64,000 nucleotides of DNA from contig NZ_AYYT01000003.1 in the NCBI RefSeq assembly GCF_001435955.1, positions 107,832 to 171,831 on the forward strand, given 5' to 3'. Positions 1 to 7,751 of the stretch are shown here, piece after piece (positions within the stretch are counted from its first letter, which is position 1; the number at the start of each line of letters is the position of its first letter). The stretch comes from Ligilactobacillus salivarius DSM 20555 = ATCC 11741 (GTDB lineage Bacteria > Bacillota > Bacilli > Lactobacillales > Lactobacillaceae). A model generated the notes under the pieces. That model searched no databases, was not told the origin of the DNA, and saw only the letters and a list, made by a program, of their open reading frames with translations. The position numbers and the translations under genes were made by a program.

Positions 1-141
1 CTAGTAAAAAGAAATTCACGTAGATATGCTAAACGACAATTGACATGGTTTAGGAATAAAATGAATGTAGTTTGGTTTGATTTAGTTAATAACCCTGAAG
101 ATATAAAGAAAATATATAAACTAATTGATGATTGGATATAA
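1..141 (+). CDS. miaA: tRNA dimethylallyltransferase MiaA, 3' end only
   Basis: The window opens inside a gene whose last 46 codons read in frame 1 to a TAA at 139-141. The visible residues include RRYAKRQLTWFRNK, the characteristic C-terminal stretch of MiaA, which transfers a dimethylallyl group to A37 of tRNAs reading UNN codons. A miaA-(ynbB-like)-glnR-glnA order is familiar in Bacilli and supports the call. The catalytic P-loop region lies outside the window, so integrity cannot be judged. The next gene starts about 20 nt downstream, so the two are probably co-transcribed. Confidence 0.85.
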   Translation, partial: LVKRNSRRYAKRQLTWFRNKMNVVWFDLVNNPEDIKKIYKLIDDWI

Positions 142-162
142 ATATTAAGGAGTGAAGTGATA

Positions 163-1425
163 ATGAGTAAATGGTCAGAAGATTTACCTAAAGATTTACA
201 AAATAAAATAGAGATAGTAGATGAGAAAATATCTTCAAAATTAGAGGATATAACAGAAATAGTATTAAATAATCAGCGAAGAGTATTAGAATTATTTAGG
301 AAGCATCATGTCGCTGAGGAAGACTTAGTTGGTTCAACAGGATATGGTTATGATGACATAGGTAGAGATAAACTTGATGCTATGTTTGCTGATTATTTTA
401 AAACTGAAGATGCTATGGTTAGACCGCAATTGACATCTGGTACCCATGCCATTTCAACTGCATTTTTTGGAGTGTTGCGTCCACATGATACATTGCATTA
501 TTTAACAGGAATGCCATATGATACTATTCAAGAAGTTATAGGTGTAGCTGGAAATAATCCAGGAACTTTGGAAGAACATCTAATTAATTTTTCTTACACA
601 CCACTTTTAGATAATGGGAAAGTAGATTATAAAAGAGCGAAGGAAGATTTACAAAAAGATTCTTCGATAAAAATGGTAGCTATACAACGTTCGCGAGGTT
701 ATTCTTCAAGAGATAGTTTCGTTGTTTCTGAAATAGCTGAGATGATAAAATTTGTAAAAAAATATGCCCCTCAAGCGATAATTTTTATTGATAATTGTTA
801 TGGAGAATTTACAGAGACTGAAGAACCAACATTTTATGGAGCTGATTTGATGGCTGGCTCCCTATACAAAAATGCTGGTGGTGGAATTGCAAAAACAGGT
901 GCATTTTTAGTTGGGAATAAAGATCTTATTGATAGATGCGGTGCAAGGCTCATTGTTCCAGGAGCAGGAAAGAATGAAGGTGCCACATATCCATTTATGA
1001 GAGATTTTTACGAAGGTTTCTTCTTGGCTCCTAATGTGACAGGAGAGGCAATTAAAGGATCGATTTATACAGCAGCATTACTAGAAGAAATGGGAATGGA
1101 TGTATCACCTAGCTGGGATGCGCCTAGGACAGATTTGGTTCAAACGGTTAATTTTGGTAATCCTGATGCAATGGTCAAATTTTGTGCAGCAATACAACAT
1201 AATTCTCCTATGAATGCATATGTTGAACCAGTTCCAAGTTATATGGATGGATATGAAGATAAAATTATTATGGCATCTGGAAGTTTTACAGAAGGGTCCA
1301 CAATAGAATTATCAAGTGATGGTCCTTTAAGAGAACCATATACATTATATATTCAAGGTGGATTAACTTATGCACATGTAAAAATTGCTATAACTAAAGC
1401 GGTGCTAGAAACATTTTATAAATAA
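163..1425 (+). CDS. ynbB: Methionine gamma-lyase family PLP protein (aluminium-resistance/YnbB family)
   Basis: 420-residue fold-type I PLP-dependent protein. The motif GSLYKNAGGGI carries the likely Schiff-base lysine at about residue 236, and the upstream IFIDNCYGEF segment would supply the PLP-ring aspartate. The family resembles cystathionine/methionine gamma-lyases and is often labelled aluminium resistance protein, but its real substrate is not established. I chose ATG 163, 10 nt after the AAGGAG at 147-152; an in-frame GTG at 157 is possible but only 4 nt from that site. It lies between miaA and glnR, just upstream of the GlnR-box promoter, so it is probably transcribed with miaA rather than with glnRA. 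Confidence 0.85.
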   Translation: MSKWSEDLPKDLQNKIEIVDEKISSKLEDITEIVLNNQRRVLELFRKHHVAEEDLVGSTGYGYDDIGRDKLDAMFADYFKTEDAMVRPQLTSGTHAISTAFFGVLRPHDTLHYLTGMPYDTIQEVIGVAGNNPGTLEEHLINFSYTPLLDNGKVDYKRAKEDLQKDSSIKMVAIQRSRGYSSRDSFVVSEIAEMIKFVKKYAPQAIIFIDNCYGEFTETEEPTFYGADLMAGSLYKNAGGGIAKTGAFLVGNKDLIDRCGARLIVPGAGKNEGATYPFMRDFYEGFFLAPNVTGEAIKGSIYTAALLEEMGMDVSPSWDAPRTDLVQTVNFGNPDAMVKFCAAIQHNSPMNAYVEPVPSYMDGYEDKIIMASGSFTEGSTIELSSDGPLREPYTLYIQGGLTYAHVKIAITKAVLETFYK

Positions 1426-1433
1426 AAAATTCG

Positions 1434-1450
1434 TGTAAGAAAATATTACA
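1434..1450 (+). promoter_or_regulatory. GlnR/TnrA-type operator upstream of glnR-glnA
   Basis: TGTAAGAAAATATTACA is a complete match to the TGTNA-N7-TNACA GlnR consensus. It lies 7 nt upstream of the -35 hexamer of the glnR promoter, as in other autoregulated glnRA operons of low-GC Gram-positives. This implies repression by GlnR when glutamine is plentiful. Confidence 0.9.
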
Positions 1451-1457
1451 TGGGATA

Positions 1458-1486
1458 TTGACATTTGTCTGTCTTATTGATATCAT
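1458..1486 (+). promoter_or_regulatory. Sigma-A promoter of glnR-glnA
   Basis: A perfect TTGACA (1458-1463) and TATCAT (1481-1486) are separated by 17 bp. A weaker second GlnR-like site may cover the -10 region (1475-1491): its right half TAACA fits the consensus and its left half TATTG does not. A dual-site arrangement would resemble the B. subtilis glnRA promoter. The start point would be near 1493, just before the Shine-Dalgarno sequence at 1501. Confidence 0.85.
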
Positions 1487-1515
1487 TAACACGTAATTTA
1501 AAGGAGGGTTGGATT

Positions 1516-1902
1516 ATGCGAGAAAAAGAGCTTAGACGTTCACTTGCAGTTTTACCTATGGGAACTGTTATGAAACTAACAAATCTTACTGCACGCCAGA
1601 TTAGATACTATGAAGAACAAGAATTGGTTATACCTGAACGTAATGCGGGAAATAGGCGAATGTATTCCTTGAATGACATAGATAAGCTTTTAGAAATTAA
1701 AGATTTTTTAGGTGAAGGAATAAATATGGCGGGAATTAAGCATATTTATGAAGAAAAAGCTAAAAAAGAACAAGAAAAAGCTGATAAACATAATACATTA
1801 ACAGATGCTGATGTTCGACGCATTTTACGTGATGAGTTTGTATCTGCTGGTGGTTTTATGAAAGATAATGATTTTTCTTTGCGTAATAACCGTTCACTTT
1901 AA
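1516..1902 (+). CDS. glnR: MerR-family nitrogen regulator GlnR
   Basis: 128-residue MerR-type repressor of nitrogen metabolism. The N-terminal winged helix-turn-helix (about residues 15-80) contains the MerR signature TARQIRYYEEQELVIPER. The short C-terminal tail is the region that, in the family, receives the feedback-inhibited glutamine synthetase signal. The ATG at 1516 is preceded by AAGGAGG at 1501-1507; an in-frame start at 1465 would place coding sequence across the promoter and is rejected. It is followed 29 nt later by glnA and preceded by its own GlnR box. Confidence 0.95.
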   Translation: MREKELRRSLAVLPMGTVMKLTNLTARQIRYYEEQELVIPERNAGNRRMYSLNDIDKLLEIKDFLGEGINMAGIKHIYEEKAKKEQEKADKHNTLTDADVRRILRDEFVSAGGFMKDNDFSLRNNRSL

Positions 1903-1931
1903 ATTAACAACCCGACAAGGAGCAATAAAAG

Positions 1932-3275
1932 ATGGTAAAATTCGACTACACAAAAGATGACATTCGACGCATTGCAAAGGAAGAAAATGTACGTTTCTTA
2001 CGTTTAATGTTTACTGATTTATATGGAACAATTAAAAATGTTGAAGTTCCAATTAGTCAGTTAGATAAAGTTTTAGATAATAAGATGATGTTTGATGGTT
2101 CATCCATTGATGGCTTTGTACGTATTGAAGAAAGTGATATGTGGTTATATCCAGATTTATCAACATGGATGATTTTTCCATGGGGTGGAGAACATGGAAA
2201 AGTTGCTCGTTTAATTTGTGAGGTATATAATGCAGATCGCACACCATTTTTAGGAGATCCTCGTAATAATTTAATTAGAGTACTTGATGAAATGAAGGAA
2301 ATGGGCTTTACAGAATTTAATATCGGGCCTGAACCTGAATTCTTTTTATTCAAATTAGATGAAAAAACTGGACGTCCAACAATCCACTTAAATGATAAGG
2401 GAAGTTATTTCGATTTAGCTCCTGTTGATTTAGGTGAAAATTGTCGTCGTGATATTGTGTTAGAGTTGGAAAATATGGGATTTGATGTAGAAGCTTCCCA
2501 TCATGAAGTAGCTCCTGGACAACATGAAGTTGATTTTAAGTATGCGGATGCTTTGCATGCATGTGATAATATTCAAACATTTAAACTTGTTGTAAAGACT
2601 GTTGCACGTAAATATGGATTACATGCAACATTTATGCCAAAACCATTAGATAGAATTAACGGTTCAGGCATGCATTTAAATATGTCATTGTTCCATAAAG
2701 ACGGTAATGCATTCTTTGATACTAAAGGTGAAGAACAACTATCACAAGATGCATACTACTTCTTGGGTGGCGTATTGAAACATGCACGTAACTTTACTGC
2801 TATTATGAATCCTACTGTAAATTCTTATAAACGTTTAGTACCTGGATATGAAGCTCCTGTTTATGTGGCTTGGTCAGGACATAATCGTTCACCACTGGTT
2901 CGTGTTCCAATTGCAAGAGGAAATTCAACTCGCTTAGAATTACGTTCAGTAGATCCATCTGCTAATCCATATTTAGCAGTAGCTGCATTACTAGAAGCAG
3001 GTTTAGATGGATTACGTAATAAAATTGAACCAGCAGCTCCTGTTGATAGAAATATTTATGCAATGGATGATGAAGAACGTGAGGCAAATAACATTCAAGA
3101 TTTACCATCAACATTGCACAATGCATTAAAAGCATTGAAGACAGATAAGGTTGTTCAAGATGCTATGGGACCACATTTATATCAAAACTTCTTAGAAGCA
3201 AAGCGTTTAGAATGGGATGCTTATCGTCAAGAAGTTTCACAGTGGGAAAGAGATCAATATTTAGAAATGTATTAG
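1932..3275 (+). CDS. glnA: Type I glutamine synthetase
   Basis: Condenses glutamate and ammonia to glutamine with ATP in the cytoplasm. The 447 residues match the GS-I-alpha length typical of Bacilli. Visible signatures include the N-terminal [14 protein letters not shown] beta-grasp region, [10 protein letters not shown], the glutamate-binding NGSGMH, the ATP-binding stretch starting [10 protein letters not shown], and the NRSPLVRVP and [15 protein letters not shown] segments near the active site. In relatives the feedback-inhibited enzyme also acts as the GlnR chaperone. The ATG at 1932 has AAGGAG 9 nt upstream. A strong terminator follows. Confidence 0.97.
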   Translation: MVKFDYTKDDIRRIAKEENVRFLRLMFTDLYGTIKNVEVPISQLDKVLDNKMMFDGSSIDGFVRIEESDMWLYPDLSTWMIFPWGGEHGKVARLICEVYNADRTPFLGDPRNNLIRVLDEMKEMGFTEFNIGPEPEFFLFKLDEKTGRPTIHLNDKGSYFDLAPVDLGENCRRDIVLELENMGFDVEASHHEVAPGQHEVDFKYADALHACDNIQTFKLVVKTVARKYGLHATFMPKPLDRINGSGMHLNMSLFHKDGNAFFDTKGEEQLSQDAYYFLGGVLKHARNFTAIMNPTVNSYKRLVPGYEAPVYVAWSGHNRSPLVRVPIARGNSTRLELRSVDPSANPYLAVAALLEAGLDGLRNKIEPAAPVDRNIYAMDDEEREANNIQDLPSTLHNALKALKTDKVVQDAMGPHLYQNFLEAKRLEWDAYRQEVSQWERDQYLEMY

Positions 3276-3284
3276 TGAACTTTA

Positions 3285-3324
3285 AGATGAATAAGTCATT
3301 TTGTGGACTTATTCATCTTTTTTA
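3285..3324 (+). terminator. Rho-independent terminator after glnA
   Basis: A perfect 14-bp stem (AAGATGAATAAGTC at 3285-3298 pairing with 3306-3319) is followed by a T-rich tract. It ends the glnRA transcript. Confidence 0.92.
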
Positions 3325-3462
3325 TATATGTTATTTTAATTAGTATAGAATTTAAAAATTAATCATTTCTTAATATTTGCTTAATAAAATAGTCTAATTT
3401 ATTGAGTGCTATATATTTACAGTTAGTAAGCTAGTTTTTTTATGAAAGAGAGGAGTAAGCCT

Positions 3463-3579
3463 ATGATTTCAATAAAAAAAGATACAGTAGAAGTTACTAT
3501 AGTAAATAATAAACCGGTAATTGATAAATTAAGTATAGATAGAAAAAAGAAGCATAAGCCAGTAATTAAAATTAAGTAA
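3463..3579 (+). CDS. Orphan 38-aa basic peptide (hypothetical)
   Basis: A 38-codon ORF starts at ATG 3463 behind a good Shine-Dalgarno, GAGAGGAG, with 7 nt spacing. The peptide begins MISIKKDTVEVTIV and ends KPVIKIK, is rich in Lys, Val and Ile, and has no Cys, membrane span or signal peptide. I recognise no family. It sits alone between the glnA terminator and a 25-bp hairpin whose T tract touches the ogt ribosome binding site, so it may be the first gene of a transcript entering ogt. I see no convincing promoter in 3325-3445, which is very A+T-rich. Coding status rests only on the ribosome site and the intact frame. Confidence 0.5.
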   Translation: MISIKKDTVEVTIVNNKPVIDKLSIDRKKKHKPVIKIK

Positions 3580-3607
3580 ATAGATGTTTATTTATAATAA
3601 TAGTTTT

Positions 3608-3677
3608 AGCAACACTAAGCGGATGATAAGATGGTATAGGTAGCTATCTTATCATCCGCTTAGTGTTGCTTTTTTTT
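3608..3677 (+). terminator. Very long intrinsic terminator-like hairpin before ogt
   Basis: A perfect 25-bp stem (3608-3632 with 3646-3670) is closed by a 13-nt loop and followed by eight Ts. The T tract runs straight into the AAGGAG of ogt at 3678, leaving no room for another promoter. The stem is flanked by Ts and As on both sides, so it could also act on the minus strand. It may terminate the small-peptide transcript or control read-through into ogt. Confidence 0.85.
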
Positions 3678-3691
3678 AAGGAGTGATATGC

Positions 3692-4153
3692 ATGTATAAA
3701 ATGAATTATGATTCACCAATCGGAAATATAGTTTTAAAATCTGATGGATATTCTTTAGTAGAATGTTATTTTAGTGATGAGGAAGAAAATGAAGAAAAAA
3801 ATATTGGTAATGTGGTGTTAGAAAAAACAGTACAATGGTTGGATGACTATTTTAAAGGAAATAAGCCATTAATTAAAGATCTACCAATTAAATTTAAAGG
3901 AACTGAATTTCAATTGAAAGTATGGAATGAATTATTAAAAATACCCTATGGATCTACCATATCATATAAAGAATTAGGCAAAATAATTTTTGGTGAAAAG
4001 AATATTTCGTCACAAGCAATTGGAAGAGCAGTTTCAAAAAATAAATTATTAGTAATAGTTCCATGTCATAGAGTGATAGGTAGTAAAGGAGATTTAGTGG
4101 GGTATGCTGGAGGAATAGATAGGAAGAAATATTTATTGGATCATGAAAAATAA
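3692..4153 (+). CDS. ogt: Methylated-DNA-[protein]-cysteine S-methyltransferase
   Basis: Suicide repair protein that moves the methyl group of O6-methylguanine onto its own cysteine. The 153 residues end in the catalytic motif IVPCHRVIG, with the acceptor Cys at residue 125. The helix-turn-helix region LLKIPYGSTISYKELG and the C-terminal GYAGGIDRKKYLL are also typical. ATG 3692 is 8 nt after AAGGAG (3678-3683); the GTG at 3683 overlaps that site and is not credible. The gene directly follows a 25-bp hairpin, so expression probably depends on read-through. Confidence 0.93.
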   Translation: MYKMNYDSPIGNIVLKSDGYSLVECYFSDEEENEEKNIGNVVLEKTVQWLDDYFKGNKPLIKDLPIKFKGTEFQLKVWNELLKIPYGSTISYKELGKIIFGEKNISSQAIGRAVSKNKLLVIVPCHRVIGSKGDLVGYAGGIDRKKYLLDHEK

Positions 4154-4169
4154 GTAATAATTCCATTAT

Positions 4170-4183
4170 TGTAAGCATTTACG
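4170..4183 (+). promoter_or_regulatory. Possible cre (CcpA) site upstream of manO
   Basis: TGTAAGCATTTACG matches 12 of 14 positions of the cre consensus TGWAANCGNTNWCA; the mismatches are the central G and the final A. It lies just upstream of the manO -10 element, where CcpA would affect initiation. Plausible because manO belongs with mannose PTS genes, but a 14-bp match with two mismatches can occur by chance. Confidence 0.4.
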
Positions 4184-4193
4184 AGGTGTTTTC

Positions 4194-4202
4194 TGATATA
4201 AT
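4194..4202 (+). promoter_or_regulatory. Extended -10 promoter of manO
   Basis: TGATATAAT combines a consensus TATAAT (4197-4202) with the TGN extension. No good -35 hexamer is present at 17 bp. Confidence 0.6.
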
Positions 4203-4239
4203 AAGTACAATAATGTAAAAAGTGGAGTTGAATTTAATT

Positions 4240-4617
4240 ATGGTTCAGTCAATTAATACAAAAGTAGATTTAACAATGGCAGGTACGTCTTATATGGGAT
4301 TATCTGATTATGGAAAGATAATGATAGGTGATAAGGGATTTGAATTTTTTAATGATAGAGATGTTAGAAAATATATCCAAATTCCATGGGAAGAAGTGGA
4401 TGTAGTTATAGCTTCTGTGATGTTTAAAGGGAAATGGATACCACGCTTTGCTTTGAGAACTAAAAAAAATGGTATGTTTACTTTTTCTGCCAAAAATTCT
4501 AAAGAAGTATTGCGAGCAATTAGAGAATATGTTCCTGCAGATAGAATGGTTCGTTCATTAACTTTCTTCCAAGTTATTAAAAGAAATTTAAAGAACTTAT
4601 TTAAAAATAAAAAATAA
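4240..4617 (+). CDS. manO: DUF956 family protein (ManO)
   Basis: 125-residue cytoplasmic protein of the DUF956 family, usually encoded next to the mannose/glucose PTS genes manXYZ in lactobacilli and streptococci and named ManO there. Visible features are the N-terminal VDLTMAGTSYMGLSDYGKIMIGDKGFEFF, the conserved IPWEEVD and the basic C-terminal tail. Its biochemical role is unknown; a regulatory link to the PTS is assumed from context in other genomes. Here it stands alone between ogt and pyrH. I chose ATG 4240, 12 nt after GGAG; TTG 4228 is a less likely alternative. Confidence 0.8.
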   Translation: MVQSINTKVDLTMAGTSYMGLSDYGKIMIGDKGFEFFNDRDVRKYIQIPWEEVDVVIASVMFKGKWIPRFALRTKKNGMFTFSAKNSKEVLRAIREYVPADRMVRSLTFFQVIKRNLKNLFKNKK

Positions 4618-4657
4618 GTAGCAATTATTTTTGGACCTACTATCATTATGATAAGTA

Positions 4658-4666
4658 TGGTAAAAT
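4658..4666 (+). promoter_or_regulatory. Extended -10 promoter of pyrH-frr
   Basis: TGGTAAAAT is an extended -10 element about 65 nt before the pyrH start. A short imperfect inverted repeat centred near 4647 (ATCAT-T-ATGAT) lies just upstream. No clear -35 hexamer is seen. Confidence 0.5.
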
Positions 4667-4729
4667 GAAATTTTAGAAGAGATAAAATTTTATAGAATGA
4701 ATTATGATAAATATTGGGAGGAATTTTAC

Positions 4730-5452
4730 ATGTCTGACATCAAGTATAAACGTGTATTACTAAAGTTGAGTGGTGAAGCACTTGCTGGTGATCAAGGAAA
4801 AGGAATTAATCCGCCCGAAATTTTGAAAGTTGCAGAAGAAATAAAAGAAGTTCATGATTTAGGTGTACAAATTGCTATCGTCGTAGGTGGCGGAAATATG
4901 TGGCGTGGTGAAGCTGGTGCTGAAATAGGAATGGAGAGAGCACAAGCTGATTACATAGGCATGTTGGGAACTGTTATGAACGCTTTAGCACTTCAAGATA
5001 GTCTAGAGTCAGTTGGAGTTCCTACAAGAGTTCAAACAGCTATTGAAATGAGACAAGTAGCAGAACCATATATTCGTAGAAAAGCAATTCGTCATCTAGA
5101 AAAAGGAAGAATTGTTATTTTTGCAGCAGGTACAGGCTCACCATATTTCTCAACAGATACTACAGCTGCATTAAGAGCATCCGAGCTTAATGCAGAAGTA
5201 ATCTTAATGGCTAAAAATGGAGTAGATGGAATCTACAATGCGGATCCTAAAGTTGATCCTACAGCTAAAAAGTATACTAAGTTAACACATATGGATATTA
5301 TTAATAAGGGATTACGTGTTATGGATACTACAGCTTCATCATTATCAATGGATAACAATATTGCTTTAGTGGTCTTCAACATGAATAACCGAGGAAACAT
5401 TAAGAAGGTTGTTGAAGGCGAAGAAATTGGTACAACAGTGGAAGGAAAATAA
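4730..5452 (+). CDS. pyrH: UMP kinase
   Basis: Phosphorylates UMP to UDP with ATP; bacterial hexameric amino-acid-kinase fold, cytoplasmic. 240 residues, the usual length. Signatures include the N-terminal [13 protein letters not shown] phosphate loop, [10 protein letters not shown], the [20 protein letters not shown] substrate region and [15 protein letters not shown] 4730 follows GGGAGGA at 4716-4722; an upstream in-frame ATG at 4697 lacks this site. Two nucleotides separate its stop from frr. The usual upstream partners rpsB and tsf are not here; manO and its own promoter are. Confidence 0.97.
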   Translation: MSDIKYKRVLLKLSGEALAGDQGKGINPPEILKVAEEIKEVHDLGVQIAIVVGGGNMWRGEAGAEIGMERAQADYIGMLGTVMNALALQDSLESVGVPTRVQTAIEMRQVAEPYIRRKAIRHLEKGRIVIFAAGTGSPYFSTDTTAALRASELNAEVILMAKNGVDGIYNADPKVDPTAKKYTKLTHMDIINKGLRVMDTTASSLSMDNNIALVVFNMNNRGNIKKVVEGEEIGTTVEGK

Positions 5453-5454
5453 TT

Positions 5455-6018
5455 ATGAAAATAACAGAACCTATTATTAAAGAAGCACAAGAAAAAATGA
5501 CGAAAGCAGAGGACTCTTTACGAAGAGAATTAGGAAATATCCGTGCAGGACGTGCTAATGCCAGTTTATTGAATAGAATTAATGTAGAATACTATGGAGC
5601 TCCTACTCCTTTAAATCAAATGGCACAGATTTCAGTTCCTGAAGCACGTGTATTGTTGGTCACACCATATGATAAGTCCTCTTTGAAGAACATTGAACAT
5701 GCTATCATGGCATCAGATTTAGGAATTGCTCCAATGAATGATGGAACAGCAATTCGTTTAGTCATTCCACAATTAACTGAAGAACGTCGTAAAGAGTTAG
5801 CAAAGCAAGTAAAGGCTGTTTCTGAAACTGGAAAAGTTGCCGTTAGAAATATTCGTCGTGATATGATGGATGCTTTGAAGAAAGCTCAAAAGAATGGTGA
5901 CTTAACAGAAGATGATTTAAGAGATTTAGAAAATCAAGCACAAAAAGTGACAGATGAATCTATTAAAAATATTGATAAAATTACAGAGGACAAAGAAAAA
6001 GAAGTTCTCGAAGGATAA
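5455..6018 (+). CDS. frr: Ribosome recycling factor
   Basis: Splits the post-termination ribosome together with EF-G. 187 residues forming the tRNA-like two-domain protein: a long three-helix bundle (about 1-30 and 105-187) around a small beta domain ([34 protein letters not shown]). The conserved [18 protein letters not shown] and the ending [12 protein letters not shown] are clear. It follows pyrH by 2 nt, so translation is probably coupled, and ends in a terminator at 6042. Confidence 0.97.
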   Translation: MKITEPIIKEAQEKMTKAEDSLRRELGNIRAGRANASLLNRINVEYYGAPTPLNQMAQISVPEARVLLVTPYDKSSLKNIEHAIMASDLGIAPMNDGTAIRLVIPQLTEERRKELAKQVKAVSETGKVAVRNIRRDMMDALKKAQKNGDLTEDDLRDLENQAQKVTDESIKNIDKITEDKEKEVLEG

Positions 6019-6041
6019 TTGCAATAGACTATTGTATCACG

Positions 6042-6073
6042 AGGGTAAAGATTTGTTACTTTGCCCTTTTTTT
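6042..6073 (+). terminator. Terminator after frr
   Basis: Stem AGGGTAAAG / CTTTGCCCT with one G-U pair, followed by a seven-T run. Confidence 0.85.
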
Positions 6074-6086
6074 ATTGTATATTAAC

Positions 6087-6115
6087 TTTATTGTTTAAAA
6101 AAAAGCTGCTATAGT
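6087..6115 (+). promoter_or_regulatory. Probable promoter of uppS-cdsA-rseP-proS
   Basis: A TGC-extended TATAGT -10 (6107-6115) lies 17 bp after a weak TTTATT. It lies between the frr terminator and the uppS ribosome site. Confidence 0.5.
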
Positions 6116-6153
6116 AATTTAGAGGTATATTTCCATTATGGAGGTGAATTTAG

Positions 6154-6936
6154 ATGTTGGATTTTTTTAATAAAAAAGAAAATATAGACGAAAAAAGGAA
6201 TAAATTAAAAAGAGAACTAATTCCTAATCATATAGCTATTATCATGGATGGAAATGGACGTTGGGCTAAGAAAAGACACTTACCGCGAATAGCAGGACAT
6301 AAACAAGGAATGGAAACTGTAAAAAATATAACTAAGGTAGCGAGTAATCTAGGTGTTAAAGTCCTAACGTTATATGCTTTTTCTACAGAAAATTGGAAAC
6401 GTCCTGATAAAGAAGTGGATTTTCTTATGGATTTACCGGTCAAGTTTTTCAATACTTTTGTTCCTGAATTAATTGAAAATAATGTAAGAGTAAATGTTAT
6501 GGGTTATATAGATATGCTACCTAAAAAAACTCAAAAAGCTGTTTATGATGCAATTGAACAAACTTCAAATTGTACAGGAATGATCTTAAACTTTGCGTTA
6601 AATTATGGTGGTCGTGCTGAATTAGTATCTGCTATTCAAAGCATTGCTAGTGAAGTAAGTGAAAATAAATTAGAGATAGAAAAGATAACTGAAAAAGTAG
6701 TAGATGCTAATTTAATGACTGGAAAGCTTGCTCCATACAATGATCCTGATTTGTTAATTAGGACGAGTGGAGAAGAAAGAATATCAAATTTCCTATTATG
6801 GCAATTGGCATACAGTGAATTTGTATTTACTGATACATTATGGCCGGATTATTCAGAAGAAGATTTATTGGCTAATATTTATACTTTTCAAACAAGAGAT
6901 AGAAGATTTGGCGGATTAAAAGAGGAGAAAAAATAA
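6154..6936 (+). CDS. uppS: Undecaprenyl diphosphate synthase (isoprenyl transferase)
   Basis: Extends farnesyl diphosphate with eight isopentenyl units to make the C55 carrier for peptidoglycan and teichoic acids. 260 residues. The cis-prenyltransferase signature HIAIIMDGNGRWAKKR begins at about residue 26 with catalytic Asp32. TLYAFSTENWKRP, LNFALNYGGRAELV and the C-terminal DLLIRTSGEERISNFLLWQLAYSEF are also present. ATG 6154 is 7 nt after GGAGGTG. It heads a four-gene operon with cdsA 2 nt downstream. Confidence 0.97.
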   Translation: MLDFFNKKENIDEKRNKLKRELIPNHIAIIMDGNGRWAKKRHLPRIAGHKQGMETVKNITKVASNLGVKVLTLYAFSTENWKRPDKEVDFLMDLPVKFFNTFVPELIENNVRVNVMGYIDMLPKKTQKAVYDAIEQTSNCTGMILNFALNYGGRAELVSAIQSIASEVSENKLEIEKITEKVVDANLMTGKLAPYNDPDLLIRTSGEERISNFLLWQLAYSEFVFTDTLWPDYSEEDLLANIYTFQTRDRRFGGLKEEKK

Positions 6937-6938
6937 AG

Positions 6939-7727
6939 ATGAAACAGAGAGTTATTACAGCAGTCATAGCATTGCTGATTTTTATTCCTTTACTAGTAGT
7001 GGGAGGAAATTTATTTAGTATATTAGTAGTAGCAATGGGATTAGTGGGAATGTCAGAATTCTTAACTATGAAAAGAAAACTTTTAATTTCACCTGAGGCA
7101 ATAGTAGCTTTTATGGCAGTAGCTTGCCTATTAGTACCAAGTAATTGGATCAATTTTTTTCCAAATGGAATTTTTTATAGTGGATTCTATTTCTTCACGC
7201 TAGTATTACTAGGATATACAGTTGTTAGTCGTAATAGATTTTCCTTTGATGATGTGGGAGCTATAATTTTAGGAGCTATTTATTCAGGATTAGGATTTCA
7301 CTATATGATTTATGCTCGCCAAGAAAGTTTATGGATGATTTTATACGCATTCTTGATTACTTGGATTACAGATAGTGGCGCATACTTAATCGGGCGTCAA
7401 ATTGGGCGTACTAAGTTAGCTCCTCATATTAGTCCTAACAAAACATGGGAAGGATCAATTGGGGGTACAGTGAGTGCTGTCATTATCGTAGGAATCTATC
7501 TTTTCTTTAAGCAAGGTGTTTTTCCATACGGCTTTTTAACTATGTTAGGAATAACAGTATTTCTATCAATTGGTGCTCAATTTGGTGATTTAATTGAATC
7601 AGCATTTAAGAGACATTATGGAGTAAAAGATTCTGGAAAAATTTTACCAGGACACGGTGGAATATTAGATAGATTTGATTCAATTTTGTTAGTTTTACCT
7701 TTAATGCATTTCGTTGGGTTAATTTAG
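6939..7727 (+). CDS. cdsA: Phosphatidate cytidylyltransferase
   Basis: Makes CDP-diacylglycerol from phosphatidate and CTP for phospholipid synthesis. 262-residue integral membrane protein with about seven to eight hydrophobic segments starting at the N-terminus. The family signature SPNKTWEGSIGGT and, near the end, KDSGKILPGHGGILDRFDS contain the metal-binding aspartates. It begins 2 nt after uppS, and rseP follows at 7752, an order conserved in Bacilli. Confidence 0.97.
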   Translation: MKQRVITAVIALLIFIPLLVVGGNLFSILVVAMGLVGMSEFLTMKRKLLISPEAIVAFMAVACLLVPSNWINFFPNGIFYSGFYFFTLVLLGYTVVSRNRFSFDDVGAIILGAIYSGLGFHYMIYARQESLWMILYAFLITWITDSGAYLIGRQIGRTKLAPHISPNKTWEGSIGGTVSAVIIVGIYLFFKQGVFPYGFLTMLGITVFLSIGAQFGDLIESAFKRHYGVKDSGKILPGHGGILDRFDSILLVLPLMHFVGLI

Positions 7728-7751
7728 CAAGGTTTAAGAGAGGATGGTTAA

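Noticed and set aside
1465..1515. N-terminal extension of GlnR from 1465
   Set aside because: It would overlap the promoter and the start region; the AAGGAGG site fits ATG 1516.
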